DNA of 64,000 nt from Streptomyces roseofulvus. GTDB taxonomy: Bacteria; Actinomycetota; Actinomycetes; Streptomycetales; Streptomycetaceae. The notes below the pieces were generated by a model. It did not search any database, was not told where the DNA came from, and saw only the letters and a program-made list of their open reading frames with translations. Below, piece after piece: positions 18,614-26,943 of the stretch (within the stretch, counting starts at the first letter, position 1; every line of letters begins with the position of its first letter). The position numbers and the translations under genes were made by a program. The stretch is taken from positions 1,054,001-1,118,000 of the forward strand of contig NZ_BAAAWE010000001.1 of the NCBI RefSeq assembly GCF_039534915.1, written 5' to 3'.

Positions 18614-18649
18614 CGGAGCCCGGCCGCGCGGCTGAGCGGCCGGGCTCCG
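18614..18649. terminator. Hairpin terminator, 14-bp stem
   Basis: Arms 18614-18627 and 18636-18649 pair perfectly around an 8-base loop, six bases after the Rieske fusion gene's stop. It also lies downstream of the opposing YbdK-like gene (stop at 18704), so it probably works in both directions. Between it and 18704 the sequence repeats fragments of the YbdK gene's 3' end (TCGTCAGATC at 18657 and again at about 18700). Confidence 0.8.
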
Positions 18650-18703
18650 CGGCGTCTCGTCAGATCGCCGCGTCTCGTCGGATCTCGGCTCCGGCGCGGC
18701 TCG

Positions 18704-19822
18704 TCAGATCCGCATGGTGTCCGCGGCCAGCGCGTCGACCACCGCGCTGAAGCATCCGTACCGGTGGAGGACGGCGCGCTGCCGTGCGGCGCCGCCGCCG
18801 TCCTCGCGGATCCGCCCCCACTGCTCCCGCGCCCACTCGATGTCGCCGGTCGCGTCGAGACCCGGCCGGGCGAGGTCGATCAGGTCGTCCAGGAGCTCCG
18901 CCGCCGGCCGCTCCCGGCCGTCCACCGGGTCCAGACCGATGCCCGTGATGCCCTGCGCCGCCGCGAGCCGGTGCGCCCGGAGCAGGCTCCCGCGCGGGAC
19001 CCGGGGCGGCGGCTCGTCGGCGTCGACGCGGGGAAGCAGGGTGGCGGCGAGCCCGCGCACCAGGATGGCGAGCAGCACCACCGTGTCCAGTTCCGCGTTG
19101 GCGTCCGCGACGCGGATCTCCAGGGTCGGCACGTGCTCGGAGGGCCGGGCGTGCCAGTACACCATGCGGTTGTCGAGCAGGGTGCCGTCCCCGACCAGCC
19201 GGGCGACGTGGGCGAGGTACTGGGCCTCGTCGAGGACCGGCGTCGGGCCGACGGTCGGCCACCGGGCGTGCTCGACGGCCCGCCAGCTCTGGTAGCCGGT
19301 GTCGCGCCGCCCCGCGAAGGGCGAGTTGCCGGCCAGCGCCTGGAGCACGGGCAGCCACGGCCGCACGTGCTGGGCCAGCGCGAGGGCGCGCCCGCGGTCG
19401 AGCGTGCCGACGTGGACGTGGCAGCCGCAGACGAGCCCGTCGTCGCGCGCGACCCCGTCGGCGCGGGTGACGAGGGGCGCGAACCGCCGGGCCATCAGCC
19501 GGTACCGGTCGGAGTCCGTCACCGTCAGCGGCTCCTCGGGCGGCAGGACGGGCGTGCCGCAGGCGACCGTCAGACAGCGGACGTCCCGCGCCGCCGCGCC
19601 CACCACCGTACGCAGCCAGGAGAGTTCGTCGCCCAGGTCACGGCGGTCCGCGGTGGCGCGGGTGCAGATCTCGACCTGGGCGTTGAAGAACTCCGCCTGG
19701 ACCTGCTCGCCGAGTGCGCGGCCGGCCCGCCGGATGACCTCCGGCGCCCGGTTGACCGGGGCCCGGGTCACGCGGTCGACCAGGACGAACTCTTCCTCGA
19801 CACCCATCGTCAGGATCTTCAT
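18704..19822 (-). CDS. YbdK-like carboxylate-amine ligase (glutamate-cysteine ligase family 2)
   Basis: A 372-residue GCS2-family enzyme. The start GVEEEFVLVDRVT is the family's N-terminal ATP/metal-binding motif. Further marks are QAEFFNAQVEICT, GCHVHVGTLDRGRALALAQHVRPWLPVL, NSPFAG and LEIRVADANAELD. Members form a gamma-glutamyl-type amide bond at the expense of ATP. E. coli YbdK has weak glutamate-cysteine ligase activity, but the true substrate of the actinobacterial homologues is not settled, so I do not call it gshA. The ATG follows GAGGAG. It is divergent from udgX with 174 bp between. Confidence 0.88.
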   Translation of the reverse strand: MKILTMGVEEEFVLVDRVTRAPVNRAPEVIRRAGRALGEQVQAEFFNAQVEICTRATADRRDLGDELSWLRTVVGAAARDVRCLTVACGTPVLPPEEPLTVTDSDRYRLMARRFAPLVTRADGVARDDGLVCGCHVHVGTLDRGRALALAQHVRPWLPVLQALAGNSPFAGRRDTGYQSWRAVEHARWPTVGPTPVLDEAQYLAHVARLVGDGTLLDNRMVYWHARPSEHVPTLEIRVADANAELDTVVLLAILVRGLAATLLPRVDADEPPPRVPRGSLLRAHRLAAAQGITGIGLDPVDGRERPAAELLDDLIDLARPGLDATGDIEWAREQWGRIREDGGGAARQRAVLHRYGCFSAVVDALAADTMRI

Positions 19823-19996
19823 CGCGGGCTCCTCGCCTCGGCGCGCGTCTACCCGCCCGGGGGCCCGCCATGCCGGGGGCCGCGCACCCGCCAGGGGCGC
19901 GTCCGGGGGTTTCCGGCGGGCCTGCGGGGGCAGGCGCGGGCACGTCGGCGGCGCCGCCGTCTTCCGGGGTGCGGGTCCGCCGCGAGGAGGTGCGCG

Positions 19997-20644
19997 ATGA
20001 CCGGTGCCGGGCAGCGGGAGGCCGCGTACGACGCCACGCCGTATCTGCCGGACCGGGGCGGGCTCCCGGCCCACCGGAGGGCCGCGGCCGGCTGCCGGGG
20101 CTGCCCGCTGTACCGGGACGCGACCGGGACCGTCTTCGGCCGGGGCGGGACGGGGGCGCGGCTGATGCTGGTCGGCGAGCAGCCGGGCGACCAGGAGGAC
20201 CGGGAGGGCGCCCCCTTCGTGGGGCCCGCCGGCCGGCTGCTGTTCCGCGCTCTGGCCGAAGCGGGGATCGACGAGGACGACCTGTACGTCACCAACGCGG
20301 TGAAGCACTTCAAGTTCACCCGTGAGGAGACCGGCAAGCGCCGCATCCACAAGGCGCCGAGCCTGCGCGAGACGCTGGCCTGCCGGCCCTGGCTGGAGGC
20401 GGAACTGCGGCTGGTGTCCCCCGAGCTGGTGGTCACCCTGGGGGCGACCGCGGGCCGTGCCCTGCTCGGCCCGTCCTTCCGCGTCGGCACCGACCGGGGT
20501 GTGCCGAGGCCGCTGCCCGGCGACGAGAACGGCACCCGGGTGCTCGCCACCGTGCATCCGTCGGCCGTGCTGCGCTCCCCGCGCCGCGAGGAGATGTACG
20601 CGGGCCTGGTCGCCGACCTGCGGACGGCGGCGGACGCGCTGTGA
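19997..20644 (+). CDS. udgX: UdgX-type uracil-DNA glycosylase
   Basis: A 215-residue family-4-like glycosylase that removes uracil from DNA. Motif A is GEQPGDQEDREGAPFVGPAG (residues 60-79). The insertion loop GKRRIHKAP (113-121) is the mark of UdgX, whose His (here H118) forms a covalent bond with the abasic site in the mycobacterial enzyme (literature). The end has HPSAVLR. Iron-sulfur cysteines C33 and C36 (CRGC) and C129 are present. The position that is Cys in ordinary family-4 enzymes is H104 (NAVKHFKF), as expected in UdgX. The start follows GAGGAGG. It converges on the topoisomerase IB gene. Confidence 0.93.
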   Translation: MTGAGQREAAYDATPYLPDRGGLPAHRRAAAGCRGCPLYRDATGTVFGRGGTGARLMLVGEQPGDQEDREGAPFVGPAGRLLFRALAEAGIDEDDLYVTNAVKHFKFTREETGKRRIHKAPSLRETLACRPWLEAELRLVSPELVVTLGATAGRALLGPSFRVGTDRGVPRPLPGDENGTRVLATVHPSAVLRSPRREEMYAGLVADLRTAADAL

Positions 20645-20674
20645 CCGCCCCGGCCCGGTCTCCCGGGTGGCCGC

Positions 20675-21691
20675 TCAGGTGAGGAGGCGCAGCACCGCGC
20701 GCTCCACGGCGCCGCGGGTGGCCGGATGCCCGTAGCCGCCGTCCTCGCCCAGGCGCCGCAGCGCGTCGGCGACGGTCACGCCCTCCTCGAAGCGTTCGAT
20801 GACGAGCGGGTCGATGTAGGAGGCCCGGCACACCGCCGGCGTGTTCCCGAGGTACTCGCTGACCTCGTGGACGGCCCGGCGGACCGCCTTGGCGCGGGCC
20901 GTCCGGGACCCGTCCGCCACCGGCGCCGAGACGGCGAGCGCGACGGCGGCGAGGACGGTGGCGTGCCAGGTGCGGAAGTCCTTGGCCGTGAGGGGCCGCC
21001 CGGCCTTCTCCCGCAGGTAGCCGTTGAGCTCCTCCGCCCGCAGGTCGTGCCAGGCGCCGCCGTGCCGGTACGCGAACAGCCGAGGGCCGCCGCCGCGCCG
21101 CGCCAGCAGCGCGCGGACGACGCGGTAGGTGGGCTCGTCCACGAGCGTGCGGTGCTGCCGGCGGCCCGACTTCGCCGGATAGCGGAGGCAGATCTCCCCG
21201 CGTGCGCAGGTGGCGTGCTCGCGGAGCAGGGTCGTGAGGCCGTACGAGGCGTTGTCCCGCAGGTGGCGTTCACCGCCGATCCGGAAGAAGCCCAGGTCGA
21301 GGAGGCGGGCCGCGCAGGCGAGGACCCGGTCCCGGCAGAGTCCGCGCAGGGCGAGGTCGTGGGCGACGGCCCGGCGCAGCCGGGGCAGCCCGCGGGCCGC
21401 CTGCCGCACGTGCGCGTGCTTCGCCTCCTCCTGCCGGCGCCGGAACTCCTCGTGGTACAGGTACTGCCGCCGGCCCGCCGCGTCCGTCCCGACGGCCTGG
21501 ATGTGCCCGTTGGGCCAGGGGCAGATCCAGACGTCCCGCCAGGCCGGCGGGATCACGAGCGCGACGACCCGGGCCCGGTCCTGCGCGGCGAGGGGCGCTC
21601 CGGCGGTGTCGAGGTAGCGGAAGCCGCGGCCGTGGCGGACGCGCCGCCAGCCCGGCTTGTCCACATCGCTCGTCCTGAGTCGCGGGCTCAT
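20675..21691 (-). CDS. DNA topoisomerase IB (poxvirus/bacterial type)
   Basis: A 338-residue type IB topoisomerase, which relaxes supercoils through a 3'-phosphotyrosine intermediate. The full active-site set is visible: R137 (GFFRIGGERH), K174 (YPAKSG), R240 and H243 (KDFRTWHAT), and the nucleophile Y292 (RASYIDP). The N-terminal domain (about 1-90) has PAWRDVWICPWPNGHIQAVG and GRRQYLYHEEFR, diagnostic of the bacterial subfamily. The ATG overlaps the Ku stop by four bases, so the two are translationally coupled. Together with Ku this suggests a role in DNA break or topology repair (inference). Confidence 0.94.
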   Translation of the reverse strand: MSPRLRTSDVDKPGWRRVRHGRGFRYLDTAGAPLAAQDRARVVALVIPPAWRDVWICPWPNGHIQAVGTDAAGRRQYLYHEEFRRRQEEAKHAHVRQAARGLPRLRRAVAHDLALRGLCRDRVLACAARLLDLGFFRIGGERHLRDNASYGLTTLLREHATCARGEICLRYPAKSGRRQHRTLVDEPTYRVVRALLARRGGGPRLFAYRHGGAWHDLRAEELNGYLREKAGRPLTAKDFRTWHATVLAAVALAVSAPVADGSRTARAKAVRRAVHEVSEYLGNTPAVCRASYIDPLVIERFEEGVTVADALRRLGEDGGYGHPATRGAVERAVLRLLT

Positions 21692-22605
21692 GCGGCGAGG
21701 GCCTCGATGAGCTCGTCGCGGGTCATCGAGGAGCGGCCCCGGATCCCGGCGGCGGAGGCCCGGTCGTACAGCTCGGACCTGGTGAGGTTCCCGAGCTCGC
21801 CGCGCTGCCGCGGACGGCCCCGCCCGTCGCCCCGGGCCTGCCGCACGCTGGCGCGCAGGGCGTCCATGAGGTCGACGACGTTCGTGGACCCGGAGGGGGG
21901 TTCGGCCTTCTCGACGGTCTCGCCGGACCTCTTCGCCTCGACGAGGGCGGCGACCTTCTCCTGGAAGGTGTCGTGGTAGGCGTCGGGGTCCCAGTCGATC
22001 GTCATCGCCTCGATGAGCTGCGCGGCCGTCTTCCGCTCCCGGTCGGTGGTCCTCGGCCGGCCCGGCAGGGTGTCGATCTCCTCGCGCGGATCGCGGATCT
22101 CGTCGGCCCAGTGCAGGGTGTGGCAGGTCAGCAGCCCGTTCTCGGCCTTGACCGCGACCAGGTACTCGCGCTGCCGCATGACGAAGGTGGCGATGCCGGC
22201 CCGGTTCGCGCGGGCCAGGGCCTGTTCGAGGAGCCGGTAGATCTTGCCGTGCTCCTTGTCGGCCGGGCCGAGGTAGTACGTCCGGTCGAAGAAGATCGGA
22301 TCGACCTCGTCGAGGTCGACGAAGCCGCTGATCTCCAGGACCTTGGAGCGGCCGGGCGCGAGGGCGTCGAGTTCGCCGGGCTCGACGAGCACGTACTCGT
22401 CCCCGGTGTCGTAGCCCTTGACGATGTCGTCGAGGTCGACCTCCTCGCCGGTGCGCTCGTTCACCCGGCGGTTGCGGATCCGGTCCGAGGTGCCGCGCTG
22501 GAGCTGGTGGAAGCGGATCGTGTGGTGGTCCGTCGCCGTGTACAGCCCGACCGGCAGACTGACGAGGCCGAAGGCGAGACTGCCTTTCCACACCGGCCGT
22601 GCCAT
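21688..22605 (-). CDS. ku: Ku protein of non-homologous end joining, with SAP-like C-terminal tail
   Basis: A 305-residue bacterial Ku, which forms a ring-shaped homodimer on double-strand break ends and recruits LigD. The Ku core (about 1-255) starts MARPVWKGSLAFGLVSLPVGLY and has DIVKGYDTGDEYVLVEPGEL and GKIYRLLEQAL. The C-terminal 35 residues (LTRSELYDRASAAGIRGRSSMTRDELIEALAA) resemble a SAP/Rho-N DNA-binding fold. No LigD ligase/polymerase gene occurs in the window, so it must act with an unlinked partner. The start follows GGAGCGGAG. It overlaps the topoisomerase gene. Confidence 0.95.
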   Translation of the reverse strand: MARPVWKGSLAFGLVSLPVGLYTATDHHTIRFHQLQRGTSDRIRNRRVNERTGEEVDLDDIVKGYDTGDEYVLVEPGELDALAPGRSKVLEISGFVDLDEVDPIFFDRTYYLGPADKEHGKIYRLLEQALARANRAGIATFVMRQREYLVAVKAENGLLTCHTLHWADEIRDPREEIDTLPGRPRTTDRERKTAAQLIEAMTIDWDPDAYHDTFQEKVAALVEAKRSGETVEKAEPPSGSTNVVDLMDALRASVRQARGDGRGRPRQRGELGNLTRSELYDRASAAGIRGRSSMTRDELIEALAA

Positions 22606-22645
22606 CTCCGCTCCGCCTCCCCGGGCCGCCGCCGGCCGCTCCCGG

Positions 22646-22882
22646 TCAGTCCTCGTCCTCGCGCACCGGCATGAGCGCGATGCATTCGGCGTCGATGTTG
22701 TCGGCGACCTCGGTCAGCGCTCCCACCAGGGCGGCGACCGTGTCGGGCGCGAGTTCCGAGTCCTCGGCCTCGGCGGACTCGATCCACAGGGCGGCGAGAC
22801 GCCTCAGCAGCTCGGTCACCTCGTCGGCGGGCAGCAGCAGATGCCCGTCGGGGAGTCTGAGGAAGGAGGTCGTCACCTTCAT
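22646..22882 (-). CDS. Small acidic protein, unknown function
   Basis: A 78-residue acidic cytosolic protein (MKVTTSFLRLPDGHLLLP then a helical region ending MPVREDED). It is preceded by GGAGGTG and its ATG overlaps the stop of the universal stress protein gene by four bases (ATGA), which argues it is really translated. No domain is recognised. Its coupling to the USP gene suggests a stress-related accessory role (inference). Confidence 0.7.
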   Translation of the reverse strand: MKVTTSFLRLPDGHLLLPADEVTELLRRLAALWIESAEAEDSELAPDTVAALVGALTEVADNIDAECIALMPVREDED

Positions 22883-23373
22883 GGGTTCACCTCCGCGGGT
22901 GCGGTGCGGGCGGATCGGGCCGTGGTGCCGGGAGCGTCCTCGCGGACGATCACGACGGGGCAGGAGGCGTGCACGGCGCACTGCTGGCTGACCGAGCCGA
23001 GGAGCAGACTGGCGAAGCCGCCCCTGCCCCGGCTGCCGACCACGAGCAGCTCGGCGCCGGCGGACGCCTCGATGAGCACCTCGGCGGGGTTGCCCCGGAC
23101 GACGTGCTGCTCCAGCGGAGGCATGCCGTCGCCGGTGGTCAGCACGGCCCGCAGCTCCTCGGCCAGCGCCTCGCGTGCCTGCTGCTCGTCGAAGGCGGCG
23201 TCCACGGGCGGCGCGGACCAGCCGGTCGCGCCGGGGACGTCGTAGACCCCGAGGACCTCCAGGACCGCCCCGGTGCGCTCGGCGTGGCGGACCGCCCACC
23301 GCAGCGCCGCGTACGAGGAGGCCGAGCCGTCGACTCCGACGACCACGCGGGGAGTGCCGTCGCTGACGTTCAT
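22879..23373 (-). CDS. Universal stress protein (UspA family, ATP-binding type)
   Basis: A 164-residue single Usp domain. The N-terminus RVVVGVDGSASSYAALRWAV is canonical. The ATP-binding motif G-x2-G-x9-G-S/T is present (GSRGRGGFASLLLGSVS), followed by QCAVHASCPVVIV. Members bind ATP and act in starvation, hypoxia or oxidative stress. It overlaps both the upstream MerR-like stub (4 bases) and the downstream 78-codon gene (4 bases), forming a compact minus-strand cluster. Confidence 0.92.
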   Translation of the reverse strand: MNVSDGTPRVVVGVDGSASSYAALRWAVRHAERTGAVLEVLGVYDVPGATGWSAPPVDAAFDEQQAREALAEELRAVLTTGDGMPPLEQHVVRGNPAEVLIEASAGAELLVVGSRGRGGFASLLLGSVSQQCAVHASCPVVIVREDAPGTTARSARTAPAEVNP

Positions 23374-23570
23374 GATCGCGCCCCTTCCCGCTCGCGTGTC
23401 CCCTCCCCCTCGTACCGCCTACCCGCCCCCGGGGCCCGTACGCGTGCGGGGGCGGCCCCGTCGTCCCGGCTCCGCTCACCCAGCCCCCGGTCGCCGTAGA
23501 GCCGCAGGGCCTCGGGGCTGAGCCTGGTCGTGGCCGCGAGCTCCCCGATGGTGATCATGTCGTTGGGCAC
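23370..23570 (-). pseudogene. MerR-type N-terminal helix-turn-helix stub (truncated regulator)
   Basis: The 66-codon frame starts GTG (an in-frame ATG lies four codons later) and encodes MITIGELAATTRLSPEALRLYGDRGL, the standard beginning of a MerR DNA-binding domain. Similarity stops after about 28 residues. The remaining 38 are Arg/Gly/Ala-rich with no wing, dimerisation helix or effector domain. The end overlaps the USP start by four bases. It is most simply a decayed regulator remnant. A translated leader or mini-regulator coupled to USP is possible. There is no clear ribosome binding site. Confidence 0.55.
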
Positions 23571-23612
23571 GCCGCCACCGTGCCCGCTGCCCTTGGGGAA
23601 GGGGCAAGTCCG

Positions 23613-24368
23613 TCAGCGGATCAGGTGCACCGCCTGGCTGGTCAGCTCGTACCGGGCTCCGACGACGCCGAGCCGTCCCGTCGCGATCCTGGCCGACAGG
23701 TCGGGCTCCGCGGCGAGCCGCGCCCGCACGAGCCGTATCTGTGCGGTGATGGCGGCGTCGACGCGGGCGGCGCCCTCCAGCGAGTGGTCGATCACGGGCT
23801 TGATCTGGTCGGCGACGAACCGGATGTGCGCCGGCAGCGTCGCACCGGTCTCGTCCGCGTGGACGGCCGCGGTCACCGCCCCGCACGCCTGGTGCCCGAG
23901 GACCATCACCAGCGGGATGTCGAGCTCCAGGACCCCGTACGCCACGCTGCCGAGCACCGCCTCGTCGAGGACCTCGCCCGCGGAGCGGACCGTGATCAGG
24001 TCGCCCAGGCCCTGGTCGAAAACGAGTTCCGGCGGGACCCGGGAGTCGATGCAGCCGAGGACGACCGCGAACGGATGCTGGCCGGACACCAGCGCGTCGC
24101 GCACGGCACGCGTCTCGTGGGGATGCCGCTCCCGCAAGACCTGCCAGCGCCGGTTCCCGGCGCTCAGCTCGCGCAGCGCCTCGTGGGGGGTGGCGGGCCG
24201 GGGCCGCCGCCGCGGCACCGCCGCCGCGTCCGGCGAGTCGAGGGCCCAGGCCCCCGCGGTCACGGCGGCGGCCCCGCCGACGGCGGTGCGCAGCAGTCCG
24301 CGGCGCGAGGCGGCGGCCCTCCGCGGGGCGCCGGGCACGGGGGTTTCGGTTTCCGGAGAAGTGGTCAC
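23613..24368 (-). CDS. Tat-exported beta-class carbonic anhydrase
   Basis: A 251-residue beta-carbonic anhydrase (CO2 + H2O to bicarbonate). Zinc ligands and the Asp-Arg dyad are seen in GCIDSRVPPE (C106, D108, R110) and GHQACGAV (H159, C162). The N-terminus has a twin-arginine export signal: SRRGLLRTAVGGAAAVTAGAWA (RR at 22-23, hydrophobic core to about 42), so the enzyme works outside the cytoplasm. The GTG at 24368 is chosen because it opens directly before the Tat signal; upstream in-frame sequence is not signal-like. 42 bp separate it from the MerR stub. Confidence 0.92.
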   Translation of the reverse strand: MTTSPETETPVPGAPRRAAASRRGLLRTAVGGAAAVTAGAWALDSPDAAAVPRRRPRPATPHEALRELSAGNRRWQVLRERHPHETRAVRDALVSGQHPFAVVLGCIDSRVPPELVFDQGLGDLITVRSAGEVLDEAVLGSVAYGVLELDIPLVMVLGHQACGAVTAAVHADETGATLPAHIRFVADQIKPVIDHSLEGAARVDAAITAQIRLVRARLAAEPDLSARIATGRLGVVGARYELTSQAVHLIR

Positions 24369-24523
24369 TCCAGGAACGTAGGTCCGAGCCCCGCGGCCGC
24401 CGGCCCGTTTACCGAACGCACGCGGTCTTTTGGGTCTCCTTTGAACCGGCCCGCCGCGCGCGGCCGGGCGCCGCGCACGCCCGGCGGCCGGGCGCCGCAC
24501 CTGCTCGGTACGGACGCACGTGC

Positions 24524-25243
24524 CTACGGCAGTTCGGTGAACGCCTCCACGGCCTGGGTCTTGCCGGTGACGACGAGGATGTCGCCCTTCTCGACGACCG
24601 TCTCGGCGGTGGCGTAGGTGAAGTCCTCCCCCGGGCGCTTGATGCCGACGACGGTGACGCCGTGCCGGCTGCGGACCTGGGACTCGCCGAGCGGCCGGCC
24701 GGTGGCGCTGCCCGGCGCGACGGTCTTGACGAGGGCGTAGTCGTCGTCGAACTCGATGAAGTCGAGCATGCGGCCGGTGACGAGGTGGGCGACGCGTTCG
24801 CCCATCTCGTGCTCGGGCAGGACGACGTGGTGGACGCCGAGGCGTTCGAGGATCTGGCCGTGCCGACGGCTGACCGCCTTGGCCCAGATGGTGGGGACGC
24901 CGGCTTCGAGGAGGTTGGCGCTGATGAGGATGCTCGCCTCGATGGAGCTGCCGATGCCGACGACGGCGCTGGTGAAGTCGTGCACGCCGAGCTGGCGCAG
25001 GACCTCTGGGTCGGTGGAGTCGGCGACGGCGGTGTGGGTGAGGGTGTCGCTGTACTTCTGGACGATCCGGGCGTCGGTGTCGATGCCGAGGACGTCCCAG
25101 CCGCGGCGCATCAGCTCGTTGGCGAGCGAGTAGCCGAAGCGGCCCAGGCCGATGACGGCGACCCGCTGGTCCGCGGGAGCCTTGTGCGGTTGGGTGAGCC
25201 GCCGCCGGCGGCGCCGGCGCAGGTGGTGCAGGAAGTCAGCCAA
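24524..25243 (-). CDS. Potassium uptake regulatory subunit, KtrA/TrkA-like (RCK_N + RCK_C)
   Basis: A 239-residue cytosolic gating subunit. After a basic leader (LRRRRRRRL) comes an RCK_N Rossmann domain with VIGLGRFGYSLANEL (GxGxxG) and an acidic ribose-binding residue in LGIDTD. It is followed by an RCK_C (TrkA_C) domain ending GDILVVTGKTQAVEAF. The start is a TTG that lies inside the end of the KtrB-like gene (8-base overlap), so the two are translated together. It gates the partner channel in response to bound nucleotide (family knowledge). Confidence 0.93.
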   Translation of the reverse strand: MADFLHHLRRRRRRRLTQPHKAPADQRVAVIGLGRFGYSLANELMRRGWDVLGIDTDARIVQKYSDTLTHTAVADSTDPEVLRQLGVHDFTSAVVGIGSSIEASILISANLLEAGVPTIWAKAVSRRHGQILERLGVHHVVLPEHEMGERVAHLVTGRMLDFIEFDDDYALVKTVAPGSATGRPLGESQVRSRHGVTVVGIKRPGEDFTYATAETVVEKGDILVVTGKTQAVEAFTELP

Positions 25244-26609
25244 TGACGGGTCGCTCCTCGGGCAGTTCGTACCGTCGCGTGCGTTCGCGCAGCGCGAGCG
25301 CGGAGACCAGGGTGATCGGGCCGATGCGGCCGATGAACATCAGGGCGACGAGGACGAGCTGCCCGATGCCGGGCAGCTCGGCGGTGATGCCGGTGGAGAG
25401 GCCCACGGTCGCGAAGGCCGAGACGACCTCGAAGATCACCGCTTCGAACGCCGCCTCGCTCACCGAGAGCAGCGCCAGCGTGGCGGCCATGACCAGGCCG
25501 ACGCCGAGCAGGGCGACGGTCAGCGCCTGGCGCAGCACCTGCGGGGCGAGGCGGCGGCCGAGGACGACGGAGTGGGTCTCGCCGCGGACCTCGGCGAGGA
25601 TCGCCGCGGCGAGGACGGCGAAGGTGGTGACCTTGATGCCGCCGGCGGTGCCCGCGCTGCCGCCGCCGACGAACATGAGCATGCACGTCATCAGCAGGGT
25701 GGAGGCGTGCAGGGCGCCGATGTCGAGCGAGTTGAAGCCGGCGGTCCGGCTGACCGCCGAGTGGAAGAAGCTGTCGAGGAGCTTGCCCCCCACGTCGTGC
25801 GCGCCGAGCGTGGCGGGGTTGGACCACTCCAGCAGACCGGTGAGCAGCGTGCCGATCGCCAGCAGGGCCGCGCTGGTCGCGACGGTGAGCTTGGTGTGCA
25901 GGGTCCAGTTCCTCCGGCCGGTGGTACGGGCCCGGTGGCGGTGCCGCAGTGCCTCCAGCAGGACGGGGAAGCCGATGCCGCCGAGGATGACGGCGACCGC
26001 GATCGGCAGGATGATCCAGGGGTCCTGGGCGTAGCGGGTGAGGTTGTCCGCGTGCAGGCCGAAGCCCGCGTTGTTGAACGCGGAGACGGCGTGGAAGAGG
26101 CCGAGGTAGGCCGACGTGCCGATCCCCTCGCCGTACCCGAAACGGATCCGCAGGGCGAGGACGGCGCCGACCGCCAGCTCCACCATCAGCGTCGTCCCGG
26201 CGACCCCCAGCAGCACCCGGCGTACGTCGCCGATGCCGAGGCTCTTCGTCTCGGCCTGCACCGTCAGCTGCAGCCGGAGGCGGAGGCGGCCCGAGACGAG
26301 CAGGGCGAGTATCGAGGCCAGGGTCATGATGCCGAAGCCGCCGATCTGGATGAGGGCCAGGATCACGCCCTCGCCGAAGCCGCTCCAGTACGTGCCGGTG
26401 TCCACGACGGCCAGACCGGTGACGCAGACGGCGGAGGTCGAGGTGAACAGGGCGATCAGCGGGCTGGTCGCCGCGCCGTCCTGGGCGGCCGCCGGGAGCA
26501 TCAGCAGCACGGTGCCGAGTGCGACGGCGCCCGCGAAGGAGAACACGACCGTCCGGGCCGGGTGCGCGGAGAAGAACGTGCGTGCTCGCTGACGCGCCGC
26601 GGTGGTCAA
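25236..26609 (-). CDS. Potassium transporter membrane subunit, KtrB/TrkH family
   Basis: A 457-residue membrane protein with four successive M1-P-M2 units. Each selectivity-filter turn keeps its glycine: VCVTGLAVVD, NNAGFGLH, SRTAGFNSLD and ATVGLSTGIT. Length and layout fit KtrB rather than the larger TrkH. The TTG start is preferred: AAGGAG sits nine bases upstream and the hydrophobic region begins soon after (AHPARTVVFSFAGAVALG). With the overlapping RCK protein it forms a complete K+ uptake system. Confidence 0.93.
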   Translation of the reverse strand: MTTAARQRARTFFSAHPARTVVFSFAGAVALGTVLLMLPAAAQDGAATSPLIALFTSTSAVCVTGLAVVDTGTYWSGFGEGVILALIQIGGFGIMTLASILALLVSGRLRLRLQLTVQAETKSLGIGDVRRVLLGVAGTTLMVELAVGAVLALRIRFGYGEGIGTSAYLGLFHAVSAFNNAGFGLHADNLTRYAQDPWIILPIAVAVILGGIGFPVLLEALRHRHRARTTGRRNWTLHTKLTVATSAALLAIGTLLTGLLEWSNPATLGAHDVGGKLLDSFFHSAVSRTAGFNSLDIGALHASTLLMTCMLMFVGGGSAGTAGGIKVTTFAVLAAAILAEVRGETHSVVLGRRLAPQVLRQALTVALLGVGLVMAATLALLSVSEAAFEAVIFEVVSAFATVGLSTGITAELPGIGQLVLVALMFIGRIGPITLVSALALRERTRRYELPEERPVIG

Positions 26610-26943
26610 GGCGACGGTCTCCTTCCTGTCGGCTCCTCCTCCATGTCGGCGACCCGTCAGAAAGGCGACAGAAACGTCGATACGGGGCGTCACCCTACCC
26701 GTGACCCCGGCGCGGACCGAGCACCTTCCCGCACCGCGGGCATGCCGTCGTCGCACGTCGCCCCGGGGGCTGGTGGCCGCGTTCCGGCCGACCGTACGAG
26801 CACGGCACCGGAAGCGCACGGAGATTGCCCGGCACGGGCAGTGAACCCCCGCGCGACGCCGTGGCATCATCCGCCCGGCGGCGGCGAGGACGCCGTGCGG
26901 TGCATGATCGGGCGGACACGGAGCGACGTCACGGGGGAGGAAC
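26610..26943. promoter_or_regulatory. Divergent promoter region of the two potassium-transport units
   Basis: A 334-bp gap between the KtrB-like gene (minus) and the double-RCK gene (plus), so it must contain both promoters. I looked for a c-di-AMP (ydaO-type) riboswitch, a known controller of such genes in actinobacteria, and did not find the conserved core. A short hairpin GCCCGGCACGGGC lies at about 26835. Nothing else is recognised. Confidence 0.4.

Noticed and set aside
18704..19822. Calling the GCS2-family gene gshA.
   Set aside because: YbdK-type members have only weak glutamate-cysteine ligase activity and actinobacteria make mycothiol. The substrate is not settled.
26610..26943. c-di-AMP riboswitch upstream of the Ktr pair.
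   Set aside because: The conserved ydaO core could not be found on the relevant strand.
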